Shown here: piece after piece, positions 25,828-33,718 of the stretch
Layout of the letters: each line of letters opens with the position of its first letter
Position numbering within the stretch: the stretch's first letter is position 1
NCBI GenBank assembly: GCA_959026725.1
Contig: CAUFMG010000011.1
Location: 24,218 to 88,217, forward strand
Length of the DNA: 64,000 bases
Origin: an uncultured Collinsella sp.
GTDB lineage: Bacteria > Actinomycetota > Coriobacteriia > Coriobacteriales > Coriobacteriaceae
Reading direction: 5' to 3'
Notes under the pieces: model-generated
Told to the model about the DNA's origin: nothing
Database searches by the model: none
The model's input: the letters and a program-made list of their open reading frames with translations, nothing else
Made by a program: the position numbers and the translations under genes

Positions 25828-28800
25828 ATGCCCACCACCTCAACCGACCCGCGCGCCGCTGCCGCCGCGCTGCTGGTGCCCGGCACCACCTGCCACGGCT
25901 TTGCCGTCGAGCGCCGCGAGACCGTGCCCGAGCTCGACTCGGACGCTTACGTGCTGCGCCACACCGCCTCGGGCGCTCGCCTGCTGTACCTGGCGTGCGA
26001 CGACGAAAACAAGGCCTTCGCCATTGGCTTTAAGACGCCGCCGGCCGATTCTACCGGCGTGTTCCATATTCTTGAGCACTCGGTACTGTGCGGGTCGGCC
26101 AAGTTCCCCGTCAAGGAGCCGTTTGTCGACCTGATCAAGAGCTCCATGCAGACGTTCCTCAACGCCATGACCTACCCCGACAAGACCATCTACCCCGTTG
26201 CCACCACCAACGAGCAGGATCTGTACAACCTGATGGACGTGTATCTGGACGCGGTGTTCAACCCGGCCATCTATACCAAGCCCACCATTTTTGAGCAGGA
26301 GGGCTGGCACTACGAGCTGGACCTGCCGGAGGACGCCGAGGGCGACAGCAGCTCCGCGAGCCTGCGCGAGGGCACGCTGCGCTATAACGGTGTGGTGTTC
26401 AACGAGATGAAGGGTGCGCTGTCCGACCCCATGAGCGTGCTGGACGACGCCGTCAACGCCGCGCTCTACCCCGACACCGCCTATGCACACGAGAGCGGTG
26501 GCGACCCGCGCGCGATCCCCGCGCTCACCTACGAGCAGTTCCTGGACACGCACGCGCGCCACTACAACCCCTCCAACTCTTACATCACGCTCTACGGCGA
26601 CCTGGACGTGGACCGCGCGCTGGCGTTTTTGGACGAGCGCTATCTGTCGCAGCCGAGTGCTGCGAGCCGCCGCATGGACGCTGCCGTCGCCGCCGGCGAG
26701 GACCCGTCCACGCTGGCGCCCAATCCGCTGGGCGTGCAGGCACCCGTGACCTGCGAGTACAAGCGCGTCGAGATGGCCACCACGCCCGAGAACGCTCTGG
26801 TTGGCCTGGGCCTTGTGCTGGGCAGCGCGCTCGACCGCAAGCGCACGATCGCGGCGGATATCCTGTTTGAGGCACTGCTGGGCTCCAACGAAGCGCCGGT
26901 TAAGAAGGCCATTCTGGCCGCCGGCCTGGGCGGCAACGTGGTGAGCTACACCGCGGCCGAGAGCCTGCAGCCCTACGAGCTCATCATGCTGCAAAACGCA
27001 CAGCCCGGCGTGGCGCGTGAGCTGCGCCGCGTGTTCCAGGACGCCTGCCGCGACCTATGCGAGCATGGCGTTCCGCGCGAGCGCCTGGAAGCCATCATCA
27101 GCAGCAACGAATACGACCTGCGCCAGCGCGACTACGGTATCGCCGACGGCGTGGCCATTGCGTGCGACGCGCTGAGCACATGGCTCTACGATGACGACGC
27201 CGCGACGCTGGCGCTCAAGTACGGCCCGGTGTACGAGGAGCTGCGTAGCGAGCTGGACGGCAGCTATTTTGAGGACCTGCTGCGCGAGCTGGTGCTGGAA
27301 AACGACCACATGGCACTGGTCGAGCTGGTGCCGGTGGACGCCGCCGAGGGCGCGGAGGGTGCCGAGGCCGCCGAGCTGGCAGCCAAGCGCGATGCCATGA
27401 CCGATGCCGAGCTGGCCGACGTGGTCGAGCGCACGGCCGCGCTGCGTGCCGCGCAGGAGGCCGAGGACACACCCGAGGCCAAGGCCACACTGCCGCGCCT
27501 GCGCGTGTCCGACATTGGCGAGGCGCGCCCCGAGCCGCCGCTGGTCGTGGACACGACCGCGCCCATCCCCTGCCTGCGCCACGGCATCCCCACCAACCGT
27601 CTGGCCTACGCCATGCAGTATTTCGACCTGAGCTGCGTCGCGTTTGAGGACCTGCCCTATGTGACACTGCTCTGCCGCCTGCTTAAGCAGCTGCCCACGC
27701 GCGAGCACTCGGCCGAGGAACTCGACAACTTGCTCGCTGGCAAGCTCGGCTTTTTGAGCTTTACGACCGAAGTCATGACGCAGCCCGAAGTGGACGGCGT
27801 GCGCCCCTACCTGCTGGTGAGCGCCGGCACCCTGTCCGAGAAGATCGATGCGCTGGCGAGTCTGCCGCGCGAGGTATGGTCGAGCACGCTTTTGCTCGAT
27901 GCCGACGCCGGCCGAGTGCGCGACGTGCTCACGCAGATTCGCATTGGGCTTGAGCAGGGCTTTATCAACAACGGCCACTCGGCGGCACTCGGCCGCGCGA
28001 TGAGCTACAGCTCGCCTTCGGCCGTGGTGCGCGAGCAGCTCTCGGGCGTAGACTTCTACCTGTTCTTGCGCGATCTGCTCGAGCACTTTGACGAGCGCGT
28101 GGACGGGCTGCGTACCAAGCTTGCCGAGCTGGCGGAGCGCATCTTGGTGGCCGATGGCTGCATGGCGAGCTTTACCGGCAGCGACGAGGACTTTAACGCG
28201 TACTGGGCCGCCGCGGGCGACCTGGGGCTGGACGCTGGCGACGGCGCCGATGCCGGCCGCGACGCGCTCGTGGTGCCGACGCCGTGCGACCGCCACGAGG
28301 CTTTTGTCATCCCCAGCGACATCTGCTTTGCGGCAAGCGCGTGCGACCCGCGTCGCTTAGGGCTTGACGTGACAGGCACTTGGGCCGTGGCTGCCAACGC
28401 GCTCTCCTACGACTACCTGTGGAACGAGATCCGCGTGAAGGGCGGGGCGTACGGCTGCGGATTCCGCGCGGCAGGTGAGCGTCAGGCGGCGTTCTACACC
28501 TACCGCGACCCGGCGATCGATCCTTCGATTGAGCGCGTGGAGCGCGCGGGTGCATGGCTTGGCAGCTTTGAGCCCGACGAAGCCGCCTTCGAGGGCTTTA
28601 TCGTGAGCTGCGTGAGCGGCATGGACGCGCCGGTGAAGCCGTACGCGCTCACCAAGCGCCGCAACACGACCTACCTGGCCGGGCTCGATCCGCATGCGCG
28701 CGAGGAGCGTCGTGCCCAGATGCTCGCCGCCACGCCCGGTGAGCTGCGCTCGCTCGGCACCGACGTGACGCGCATCGCAGCCGAGTCGCCCACCTGCGTC

Positions 28801-28866
28801 TTTGGCGGCCGCGACGTCATCGCAAAGAGCAACGCCAACTTCAACGTAGTCGACCTGCTGGGCTAA
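25828..28866 (+). CDS. M16C family zinc metallopeptidase (presequence-protease type)
   Basis: A 1012-residue insulinase-superfamily protease with all four M16 lobes in one chain, as in bacterial and organellar presequence proteases; it degrades short unfolded peptides. The inverted zinc motif H80-I-L-E-H84 is intact in GVFHILEHSVLCGS, followed by KEPFVDLIKSS and NAMTYPDKTIYPVAT, typical of the C subfamily. No signal peptide, so cytosolic. ATG 25828 has AAGGAG upstream; the frame is open back to 25489 only through repeat DNA. Strong terminator 3'. Confidence 0.94.
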   Translation: MPTTSTDPRAAAAALLVPGTTCHGFAVERRETVPELDSDAYVLRHTASGARLLYLACDDENKAFAIGFKTPPADSTGVFHILEHSVLCGSAKFPVKEPFVDLIKSSMQTFLNAMTYPDKTIYPVATTNEQDLYNLMDVYLDAVFNPAIYTKPTIFEQEGWHYELDLPEDAEGDSSSASLREGTLRYNGVVFNEMKGALSDPMSVLDDAVNAALYPDTAYAHESGGDPRAIPALTYEQFLDTHARHYNPSNSYITLYGDLDVDRALAFLDERYLSQPSAASRRMDAAVAAGEDPSTLAPNPLGVQAPVTCEYKRVEMATTPENALVGLGLVLGSALDRKRTIAADILFEALLGSNEAPVKKAILAAGLGGNVVSYTAAESLQPYELIMLQNAQPGVARELRRVFQDACRDLCEHGVPRERLEAIISSNEYDLRQRDYGIADGVAIACDALSTWLYDDDAATLALKYGPVYEELRSELDGSYFEDLLRELVLENDHMALVELVPVDAAEGAEGAEAAELAAKRDAMTDAELADVVERTAALRAAQEAEDTPEAKATLPRLRVSDIGEARPEPPLVVDTTAPIPCLRHGIPTNRLAYAMQYFDLSCVAFEDLPYVTLLCRLLKQLPTREHSAEELDNLLAGKLGFLSFTTEVMTQPEVDGVRPYLLVSAGTLSEKIDALASLPREVWSSTLLLDADAGRVRDVLTQIRIGLEQGFINNGHSAALGRAMSYSSPSAVVREQLSGVDFYLFLRDLLEHFDERVDGLRTKLAELAERILVADGCMASFTGSDEDFNAYWAAAGDLGLDAGDGADAGRDALVVPTPCDRHEAFVIPSDICFAASACDPRRLGLDVTGTWAVAANALSYDYLWNEIRVKGGAYGCGFRAAGERQAAFYTYRDPAIDPSIERVERAGAWLGSFEPDEAAFEGFIVSCVSGMDAPVKPYALTKRRNTTYLAGLDPHAREERRAQMLAATPGELRSLGTDVTRIAAESPTCVFGGRDVIAKSNANFNVVDLLG

Positions 28867-28872
28867 GACACC

Positions 28873-28917
28873 AAGGTAGATTTTTGGGACATGCCCGAAA
28901 ATCTACCTTTTTCTTTT
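28873..28917 (+). terminator. terminator after the M16C peptidase
   Basis: Stem AAGGTAGATTTTT/GAAAATCTACCTT with an inner GGG/CCC, followed by TTTTTCTTTT. A related sequence (TAGATTTTTGGGCATGCC on the minus strand) recurs at 32499-32530 near metA/ldh, so this hairpin may itself belong to a repeat family. Confidence 0.8.
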
Positions 28918-28930
28918 GCCGCAGTCTGCC

Positions 28931-29076
28931 GGTTTGTCTCGATCTGTAACGCTAAGACGGCAATATTGGCTCCAGTTGTTACAAATCGAGACGTTTCCGG
29001 ATGACGCAGGCCCTTTGTCTCAATCTGTAACATCTAAATCCGATTTTGCCGAGTTACTGTTACAGATCGAGACAAA
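28931..29076. repeat. two tandem palindromes with the TTTGTCTCGATCTGTAAC arm (family R4)
   Basis: Unit 1 is 28931-28994: arm TTTGTCTCGATCTGTAAC with inverted GTTACAAATCGAGAC. Unit 2 is 29014-29076: TTTGTCTCAATCTGTAAC with GTTACAGATCGAGACAAA. The arms are nearly the same in both units while the enclosed 20-30 bases differ. No gene lies in 28867-29231. Confidence 0.7.
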
Positions 29077-29170
29077 CCGCCGCGAACACCCGCTCTTCGT
29101 CAAAACCGTCACGAAGGTGTCCATGAACTGCCCCCTTGCGATGCTTTGTGTTGTGGTTTGGGCGTTTGCT

Positions 29171-29216
29171 CAGATAAAACCTGCCAAAATAAACCTGTCC
29201 CTTTTTGGTAGGTTTG
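29171..29216. repeat. REP-like palindrome, family R1, copy a
   Basis: Hairpin around ACCTGCCAAAA and TTTTTGGTAGGT with CCTGTCCC in the loop (29179-29213), preceded by CAGATAAA. Other copies are at 38793-38838, 40929-40972 and 48403-48437. It lies directly before the 5-formyl-THF cyclo-ligase gene. Confidence 0.75.
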
Positions 29217-29231
29217 GGAGAGGAAGCCGGG

Positions 29232-29828
29232 ATGGACAAGGCTGAGTTGCGGCGGGCAGTGATTGCTCGGCGCGATGCTCTTGATTTGGACTTGCGGGCG
29301 GCGAAGTCTGCTGATATCTGTGCACGGCTGGTTGAGCTGCTGGGCCGCTTGGATGCCGCAGCATCGCACACCGTTGCCGTCTATGCCGTAATGGGCTCCG
29401 AGGCAGATCCCGCCGCGTTTGCCGCAGCGGCCGCCAAACGCGGCTGGCGCGTGGCCTATCCGTGCATGCTCTCGGCAACAGACGCCGCAGCTTGTGGCCA
29501 GCGCATGTGCATGAGGGCAGTTGCCGCCGATGATGCATCCGCGGCACCGTTTATCGCCCACCCCACGCGAACCTTCGCTGCCGCGGACATCGGCAGCAAC
29601 CGCTTCCCCATCGTGCCTGCCGAAGCACTCGACATGATTGTTGTGCCGCTCGTGGCCTTCGACCAAACCGGCGCGCGCCTGGGCTACGGCGGCGGCTGCT
29701 ACGACCGTTACCTGTCCATGCTCTCGCCCGCATGTCAAATCGTCGGCATCGCCTTTGACGAACAGCGCATCGACCACGTCCCCACCGACGTCCACGACCT
29801 GCCGCTGCCCAACATCGTCAGCGCCTAA
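29232..29828 (+). CDS. 5-formyltetrahydrofolate cyclo-ligase
   Basis: A 198-residue enzyme converting 5-formyl-THF and ATP to 5,10-methenyl-THF in one-carbon metabolism. The N-terminal MDKAELRRAVIARRDAL (basic, ATP-binding) and the C-terminal signature ARLGYGGGCYDRYL are typical, as is IVVPLVAFD. I start at ATG 29232 (AGGAAG upstream), the usual family start; the frame begins at 29205. Stand-alone, behind a REP-like palindrome. Convergent with the gene at 30047. Confidence 0.92.
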   Translation: MDKAELRRAVIARRDALDLDLRAAKSADICARLVELLGRLDAAASHTVAVYAVMGSEADPAAFAAAAAKRGWRVAYPCMLSATDAAACGQRMCMRAVAADDASAAPFIAHPTRTFAAADIGSNRFPIVPAEALDMIVVPLVAFDQTGARLGYGGGCYDRYLSMLSPACQIVGIAFDEQRIDHVPTDVHDLPLPNIVSA

Positions 29829-29851
29829 ATGTCGTTGTATCGCACCCGCAA

Positions 29852-30030
29852 GATAAGCGTGGAAAAACTCCCACTTTGGGACTGTTCGGGGGCAAAAAAC
29901 GGGAGATTATCCACGCTCATTATTCAAACGTCCGATAATCCACGCTCGTATGTCTGAAAATCCACGCTCAATCAACGCGCGTCCAGATTTCCGCGCTCGT
30001 GTGTCCGATTATCCACGCTCGTGCAGCTTA
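29852..30030. repeat. palindrome plus CCACGCTCG repeat array, family R3, copy b
   Basis: Hairpin AGCGTGGA...CTCCC / GGGAG...TCCACGCT (about 29857-29924), followed by four degenerate direct units of about 22 bases (GTCCGATAATCCACGCTCG type) up to about 30025. It lies between two convergent gene ends. Unit spacing is irregular and there are no unique spacers, so it is not CRISPR. Confidence 0.75.
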
Positions 30031-30046
30031 ACGCCCCGCAACCGCC

Positions 30047-31009
30047 TCAACATGCACGCGGCACGCCGGCGACTTTGAGCTTGCGATCGAGCTTTGTCGG
30101 ATCCCTTAGATCATCCCAGCACAAGCGCACGATCTTGCAATTATCAAGCAGCGAAAGCCTCGACTCGCGCTGACGCTCATCGAACTGCGCCTTTGCGAGC
30201 TTGCCCTCCTCCGCCGCTTTCTCGCTTTTAACGAATCCGTCGAACTCACCGATAATCAGCTGGTCGCCCACGCGCCACAAGTAGTCGACGCGATACGGCC
30301 GTCCCGGCTCAACCGGGTCGAACAGCTCAACTTGCAGCTCCGGCATCTGCCAGCCGCGCTCGATCATCAGGGCACGTGCCTTGGACTCGCCACCGCTTTC
30401 CGACAGGCCATCGGCACACCGCGCAACCCTGCGCGCCATCACAACACCGCGACGATTCAGGCCAAGCTTATCGACCGTCTCAACGAGATGCTCCTTCGAC
30501 AAAAGTTGCTCATGGAGTGCCGAATCCGCGATGATCAGTCCCTCGACAAACGATGCATCGACCAAGCAATCCGTAATCGTTTGATCGATATCGGTTACGG
30601 CGATATCCATCTGGGTGGCCCGTGTTTGACGAGCATAGCGATGACGAATGACCTGAGAGCCCGGCGTCGTCGATTGGGCCGGCATCGCGGCGATATGGAT
30701 GTGCGTCAAATTGGCATGCGAAACCGAAAGGCCATAGATAACAGCCGCCGTATAGGAGCAAAATGTCCAGTCGGGGTGCTTTTGCGCAAGCGCCCGCACC
30801 CGATGCAGATAACGTTGCCGAAACTTGAGCTCGGACCAATAATCCGGACGCGCATACAGCCCCGGCATGACTGCCTCTAGACTTCCCGCCGCCACACGCC
30901 GCTCAATCTGCTTTGCCTCCGCCGCCGTGCGTGCGTACACGCAGCTCATCTGCTGTTCGCACGCTTTAATGTGGCTTGTAAGTCTTTGATTCGCCGTCAT
31001 GTTTCCCAT
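30047..31009 (-). CDS. AbiEi/DUF559-like protein with PD-(D/E)xK-type motif
   Basis: A 320-residue protein. The N-terminal half (about 1-110) has the AbiEi-style pattern (AGSLEAVMPGLYARPDYW, then ASLY-like CSYTAAVIYGL). The C-terminal half carries SGGESKARALMIERG, then RVDYLWRVGDQLIIGEFDGFVK, the E-R/VDxxW/EFDG-K order of the DUF559 nuclease-like fold. No partner AbiEii nucleotidyltransferase is adjacent, so it is an orphan antitoxin-like or nuclease-like protein. GGGAGG lies 4 bases before ATG 31009; ATG 31000 is also possible. A related but more degenerate protein is at 6678-7751. Confidence 0.65.
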   Translation of the reverse strand: MGNMTANQRLTSHIKACEQQMSCVYARTAAEAKQIERRVAAGSLEAVMPGLYARPDYWSELKFRQRYLHRVRALAQKHPDWTFCSYTAAVIYGLSVSHANLTHIHIAAMPAQSTTPGSQVIRHRYARQTRATQMDIAVTDIDQTITDCLVDASFVEGLIIADSALHEQLLSKEHLVETVDKLGLNRRGVVMARRVARCADGLSESGGESKARALMIERGWQMPELQVELFDPVEPGRPYRVDYLWRVGDQLIIGEFDGFVKSEKAAEEGKLAKAQFDERQRESRLSLLDNCKIVRLCWDDLRDPTKLDRKLKVAGVPRAC

Positions 31010-31302
31010 GTCGCCTCCCAACTCTTGGAACGGCGCAAACGTACCAGACGGTTTCATGCGAAGTCTGACCAAATGCTGTCCGGGCGCTGACCAAATACTT
31101 GACGGTTTTGGACGTTTTAGGCTGATGGCTTATATCTGCAGGTAGGGTAGTTGTCGAGAGGTCCCTGTCTCCACAATTTGGCGCCTCTAAAGCCGTCGAT
31201 TTCTTTTAAAGAAAATATGCTGTGGCTCAAAACTACCTTGTTTGCAACGTGGCCCGTATGCACTCGACGTGTAATGAGGCCGCCGGCATGACAGCTACAG
31301 AA
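31010..31302. other. gene-free spacer upstream of the AbiEi-like gene
   Basis: No gene or clear promoter is seen. The phrase CTGACCAAAT(A/G) is repeated at about 31066 and 31090. The region is moderately AT rich from 31110 to 31250. Confidence 0.3.
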
Positions 31303-31425
31303 AAATCGAGCGTGGAAAATCTCCCGTTTTTGGCCCCTTCCTCGGCCAAAAGTGGGAGATTATCCACGCTCGATTTGTAAACGTCCGAAAATCCACGCTC
31401 GTGTGTCCGAAAATCCACGTTCGTC
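31303..31425. repeat. palindrome plus CCACGCTCG repeat array, family R3, copy c
   Basis: A near-perfect nested hairpin (AAATCGAGCGTGGA, CTCCC, TTTTTGGCC and their complements, about 31304-31380) is followed by two direct units TCCGAAAATCCACGCTCG and TCCGAAAATCCACGTTCG, 22 bases apart. It resembles copies a and b in design, with stem changes on both sides of the stem. It lies behind the metA 3' end. Confidence 0.75.
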
Positions 31426-31471
31426 ACGCCGCGAGCACAGCAACGGCCGCAGCAGCAACCACAGCTACAGC

Positions 31472-32398
31472 CTAGTGCTCCTCGCCGGCGCGGGCCAGGT
31501 CGTAGGGCGTGGTCTGGTAGACGTAGTAGTTGAGCCAGTTGGTGTAGAACAGCTGAGCCTGGCTGCGCCAGACGTTGCGCGGCTCGGCGGTGGGGTCGTC
31601 ACCCGGAAAGTAGTGCGCCGGCACCTGAGGGTTGAGGCCGCGCTTCACGTCGCGCTCGTACTCCAGGCGCAGCGTGTCGGTATCGTACTCGGGGTGACCA
31701 AAGACAAAGAAGCGACGGCTGTCGGTCGACTTGACGATGTACAGGCCCACCTCGTCGGACACGGCCACGACCTCAAGCTGCGGCTCGGCCTCCACGTCCT
31801 CGCGGCGCACGTCGGTGTTGCGCGAATGTACGGCATAGAAGCGGTCGTCGAAGCCGCGGACCAGCGGGCTTTGCGGCTTCACCAGATAATGCTCGAACAC
31901 ACCGCTCGCCTTTGCCGGCAGGTCGTACTTCTGGATGCCGTAATGATGGTACAGGCCGGCCTGCGCGCCCCAACAAATGTGCAGCGTAGAGTGCACGTGC
32001 GTGGTGGACCAATCCATGATCTGGCAGAGCTCGGGCCAGTAGTCGACCTCTTCGAACGGCATCTGCTCCACCGGCGCGCCCGTGATGATCAGGCCGTCGT
32101 AGTGGATGTCGCGGATGTCGTCGAACGTGCGGTAGAACGTCTCCAAGTGGCCGGCGCTCACGTGCGTGGCCTCGTGCGTTTTCGTGCGCAGCAGGTCCAC
32201 CTCCACCTGCAGCGGCGTGTTGGAGAGCTTGCGCATGATCTGCGTCTCGGTAGCGATTTTGGTGGGCATGAGGTTGAGGATGAGCACGCGCAGCGGACGG
32301 ATGTCCTGGTGCAGCGCGCGGTACTCGGTCATGACAAAGATGTTCTCGCTCTCGAGCTGCGCGGCGGCAGGGAGGGCGTCGGGGATGCGAATGGGCAT
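31472..32398 (-). CDS. metA: homoserine O-acyltransferase (MetA), probably acetyl-CoA specific
   Basis: A 308-residue MetA-family enzyme that acylates homoserine in methionine synthesis. The catalytic cysteine is C142 in LHICWGAQAG, with FGHPEYD and the His-Glu pair downstream. Residue 111 is Glu (GAPVE). Published MetA work links Glu at 111 with acetyl-CoA use and Gly with succinyl-CoA use, so O-acetylhomoserine is the likely product. Length is normal and AAGGAG lies before the ATG. Divergent from the dehydrogenase at 32609. I see no SAM riboswitch upstream. Confidence 0.93.
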   Translation of the reverse strand: MPIRIPDALPAAAQLESENIFVMTEYRALHQDIRPLRVLILNLMPTKIATETQIMRKLSNTPLQVEVDLLRTKTHEATHVSAGHLETFYRTFDDIRDIHYDGLIITGAPVEQMPFEEVDYWPELCQIMDWSTTHVHSTLHICWGAQAGLYHHYGIQKYDLPAKASGVFEHYLVKPQSPLVRGFDDRFYAVHSRNTDVRREDVEAEPQLEVVAVSDEVGLYIVKSTDSRRFFVFGHPEYDTDTLRLEYERDVKRGLNPQVPAHYFPGDDPTAEPRNVWRSQAQLFYTNWLNYYVYQTTPYDLARAGEEH

Positions 32399-32608
32399 GA
32401 ATGCTCCTTACGAGTCAGTTGCAGTTATGGTACAACGACCGGCCCCATCCGCGCGAGTACATCGCCCGGCGATGCCGTCAGCGGCCCAAATCACTCCAAA
32501 AGTAGAGATTAAGGCATGCCCAAAAATCTATGGCGCTTTAGCCTAGCAAAGTGGCAGCAGGACGCTACAATGGTTCGACGCGAAAAACTCGGCCGAAAGG
32601 ATACATAT

Positions 32609-33586
32609 ATGTACCAAACGCGTAAGATCGGTGTGGTCGGCCAGGGCCACGTAGGAGCACATGTTGCCAACAGTCTGCTCATGCAGGGCATTGCCGATGA
32701 GCTGTACCTGTGCGATATCAACGAGGCCAAGGTGACGTCCGAGGTCCAGGACCTGCGCGACTCCCTTTCGTTTGTCCCGTACAACACCAAGATCGTCAAC
32801 TGCTACGACCACTACGAGGAGCTTGCCTGCTGCGACGTCATCGTCAACGCCGCCGGCAAGGTCGCGCTGGCCGCCGGCAACCGCGACGGCGAGCTGTTCT
32901 TTACCACCGACGCCGCCCGCACCTTTGCCAAGCGCATCGTCGACGCCGGCTTTGACGGCATCTTCGTGAGCATCTCCAACCCCTGCGACGTCGTGTGCAC
33001 CGAGCTGTGGCACCTGACCGGCTACGATCCCAAGAAGATCATCGGCTCGGGCTGCGGCCTGGACTCCGCCCGCCTGCGCACCGAGATCTCCAAGAAGGTC
33101 GGCGTGAGCCCCAAGTCCATCGACGCCTACATGATCGGCGAGCACGGCTTTAGCCAGCTTGCCGCCTTTAAGGCCGCAACCATCGCCGGCAAGAGCCTCA
33201 ACGAACTTCAGGCCGAGAACCCCGACAAGTATGCCTTCGACCACATGGAGATCGAGGAGCTCGCGCGCAAGGGCGGCTACGTAACCTACCAGGGCAAGCA
33301 GTGCACCGAGTACGCCGTCGCCAACTCCGCCGCGCGCGTCTGCGCCGCCGTGCTGCACAACGAGCACGCCGTGCTTTCGGCATCCACGCTCATGACCGGC
33401 CAGTATGGCGAGGAGGGCATCTTCACCTCCCTGCCGTGCGTGATCGGTGCCGAGGGCGTCGAGGAGGTCTACACGCTCGACCTGTCCGAGCATGAGCTCG
33501 AGGGCTTCCACAAGAGCTGCCAGCACATCCGCGACAACATCGCCCAGCTCGACTGGTGGGACGCCGAGGGCGTTGTCGGCAAGTAG
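32609..33586 (+). CDS. L-lactate / L-2-hydroxyacid dehydrogenase
   Basis: A 325-residue NAD-dependent enzyme of the lactate/malate dehydrogenase family. The Rossmann motif VVGQGHVGAHVA, ISNPCDVV, GLDSARLR (catalytic Arg) and IGEHGFSQ (catalytic His in GEHG) are visible. The FSQ after GEHG, instead of DS, and the sequence between strands recall L-2-hydroxyisocaproate dehydrogenases, so the substrate may be a larger 2-oxoacid rather than pyruvate. ATG 32609 has GAAAGGAT upstream; a TACAAT box lies at about 32565. Own terminator follows. Confidence 0.88.
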   Translation: MYQTRKIGVVGQGHVGAHVANSLLMQGIADELYLCDINEAKVTSEVQDLRDSLSFVPYNTKIVNCYDHYEELACCDVIVNAAGKVALAAGNRDGELFFTTDAARTFAKRIVDAGFDGIFVSISNPCDVVCTELWHLTGYDPKKIIGSGCGLDSARLRTEISKKVGVSPKSIDAYMIGEHGFSQLAAFKAATIAGKSLNELQAENPDKYAFDHMEIEELARKGGYVTYQGKQCTEYAVANSAARVCAAVLHNEHAVLSASTLMTGQYGEEGIFTSLPCVIGAEGVEEVYTLDLSEHELEGFHKSCQHIRDNIAQLDWWDAEGVVGK

Positions 33587-33630
33587 GCCGTCAATCGCCG
33601 CAATCTCGCGAATCTAAGCGCGATACCAAG

Positions 33631-33670
33631 CGGGCCGCGCCGGAATACTACCGGCGCGGCCCGATTTTTT
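33631..33670 (+). terminator. terminator after the L-2-hydroxyacid dehydrogenase
   Basis: A GC-rich stem CGGGCCGCGCCGG/CCGGCGCGGCCCG followed by A and six T (33665-33670). Strong intrinsic terminator 45 bases after the stop. Confidence 0.9.
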
Positions 33671-33718
33671 GCTCACGCGACACGTTTGCGAATCGAAGGT
33701 GAATACTTTTCCCGGTAC

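Noticed and set aside
29930..30025. CRISPR-like array of short repeated units
   Set aside because: Units of about 22 bases are degenerate and nearly contiguous, with no unique spacers of constant length and no cas genes. They belong to the hairpin repeat family at 25511 and 31303.
31233..31427. Small leftward frame of 64 codons, with similar peptides at 25414-25827 and 25475-25678
   Set aside because: The similarity between these peptides comes from the shared DNA repeats they are read from. No ribosome sites and variable frame.
32399..32608. SAM or other methionine riboswitch upstream of metA
   Set aside because: I looked for SAM-I-like stems and a terminator/antiterminator pair and found none; only a short hairpin related to the one at 28873 is present.
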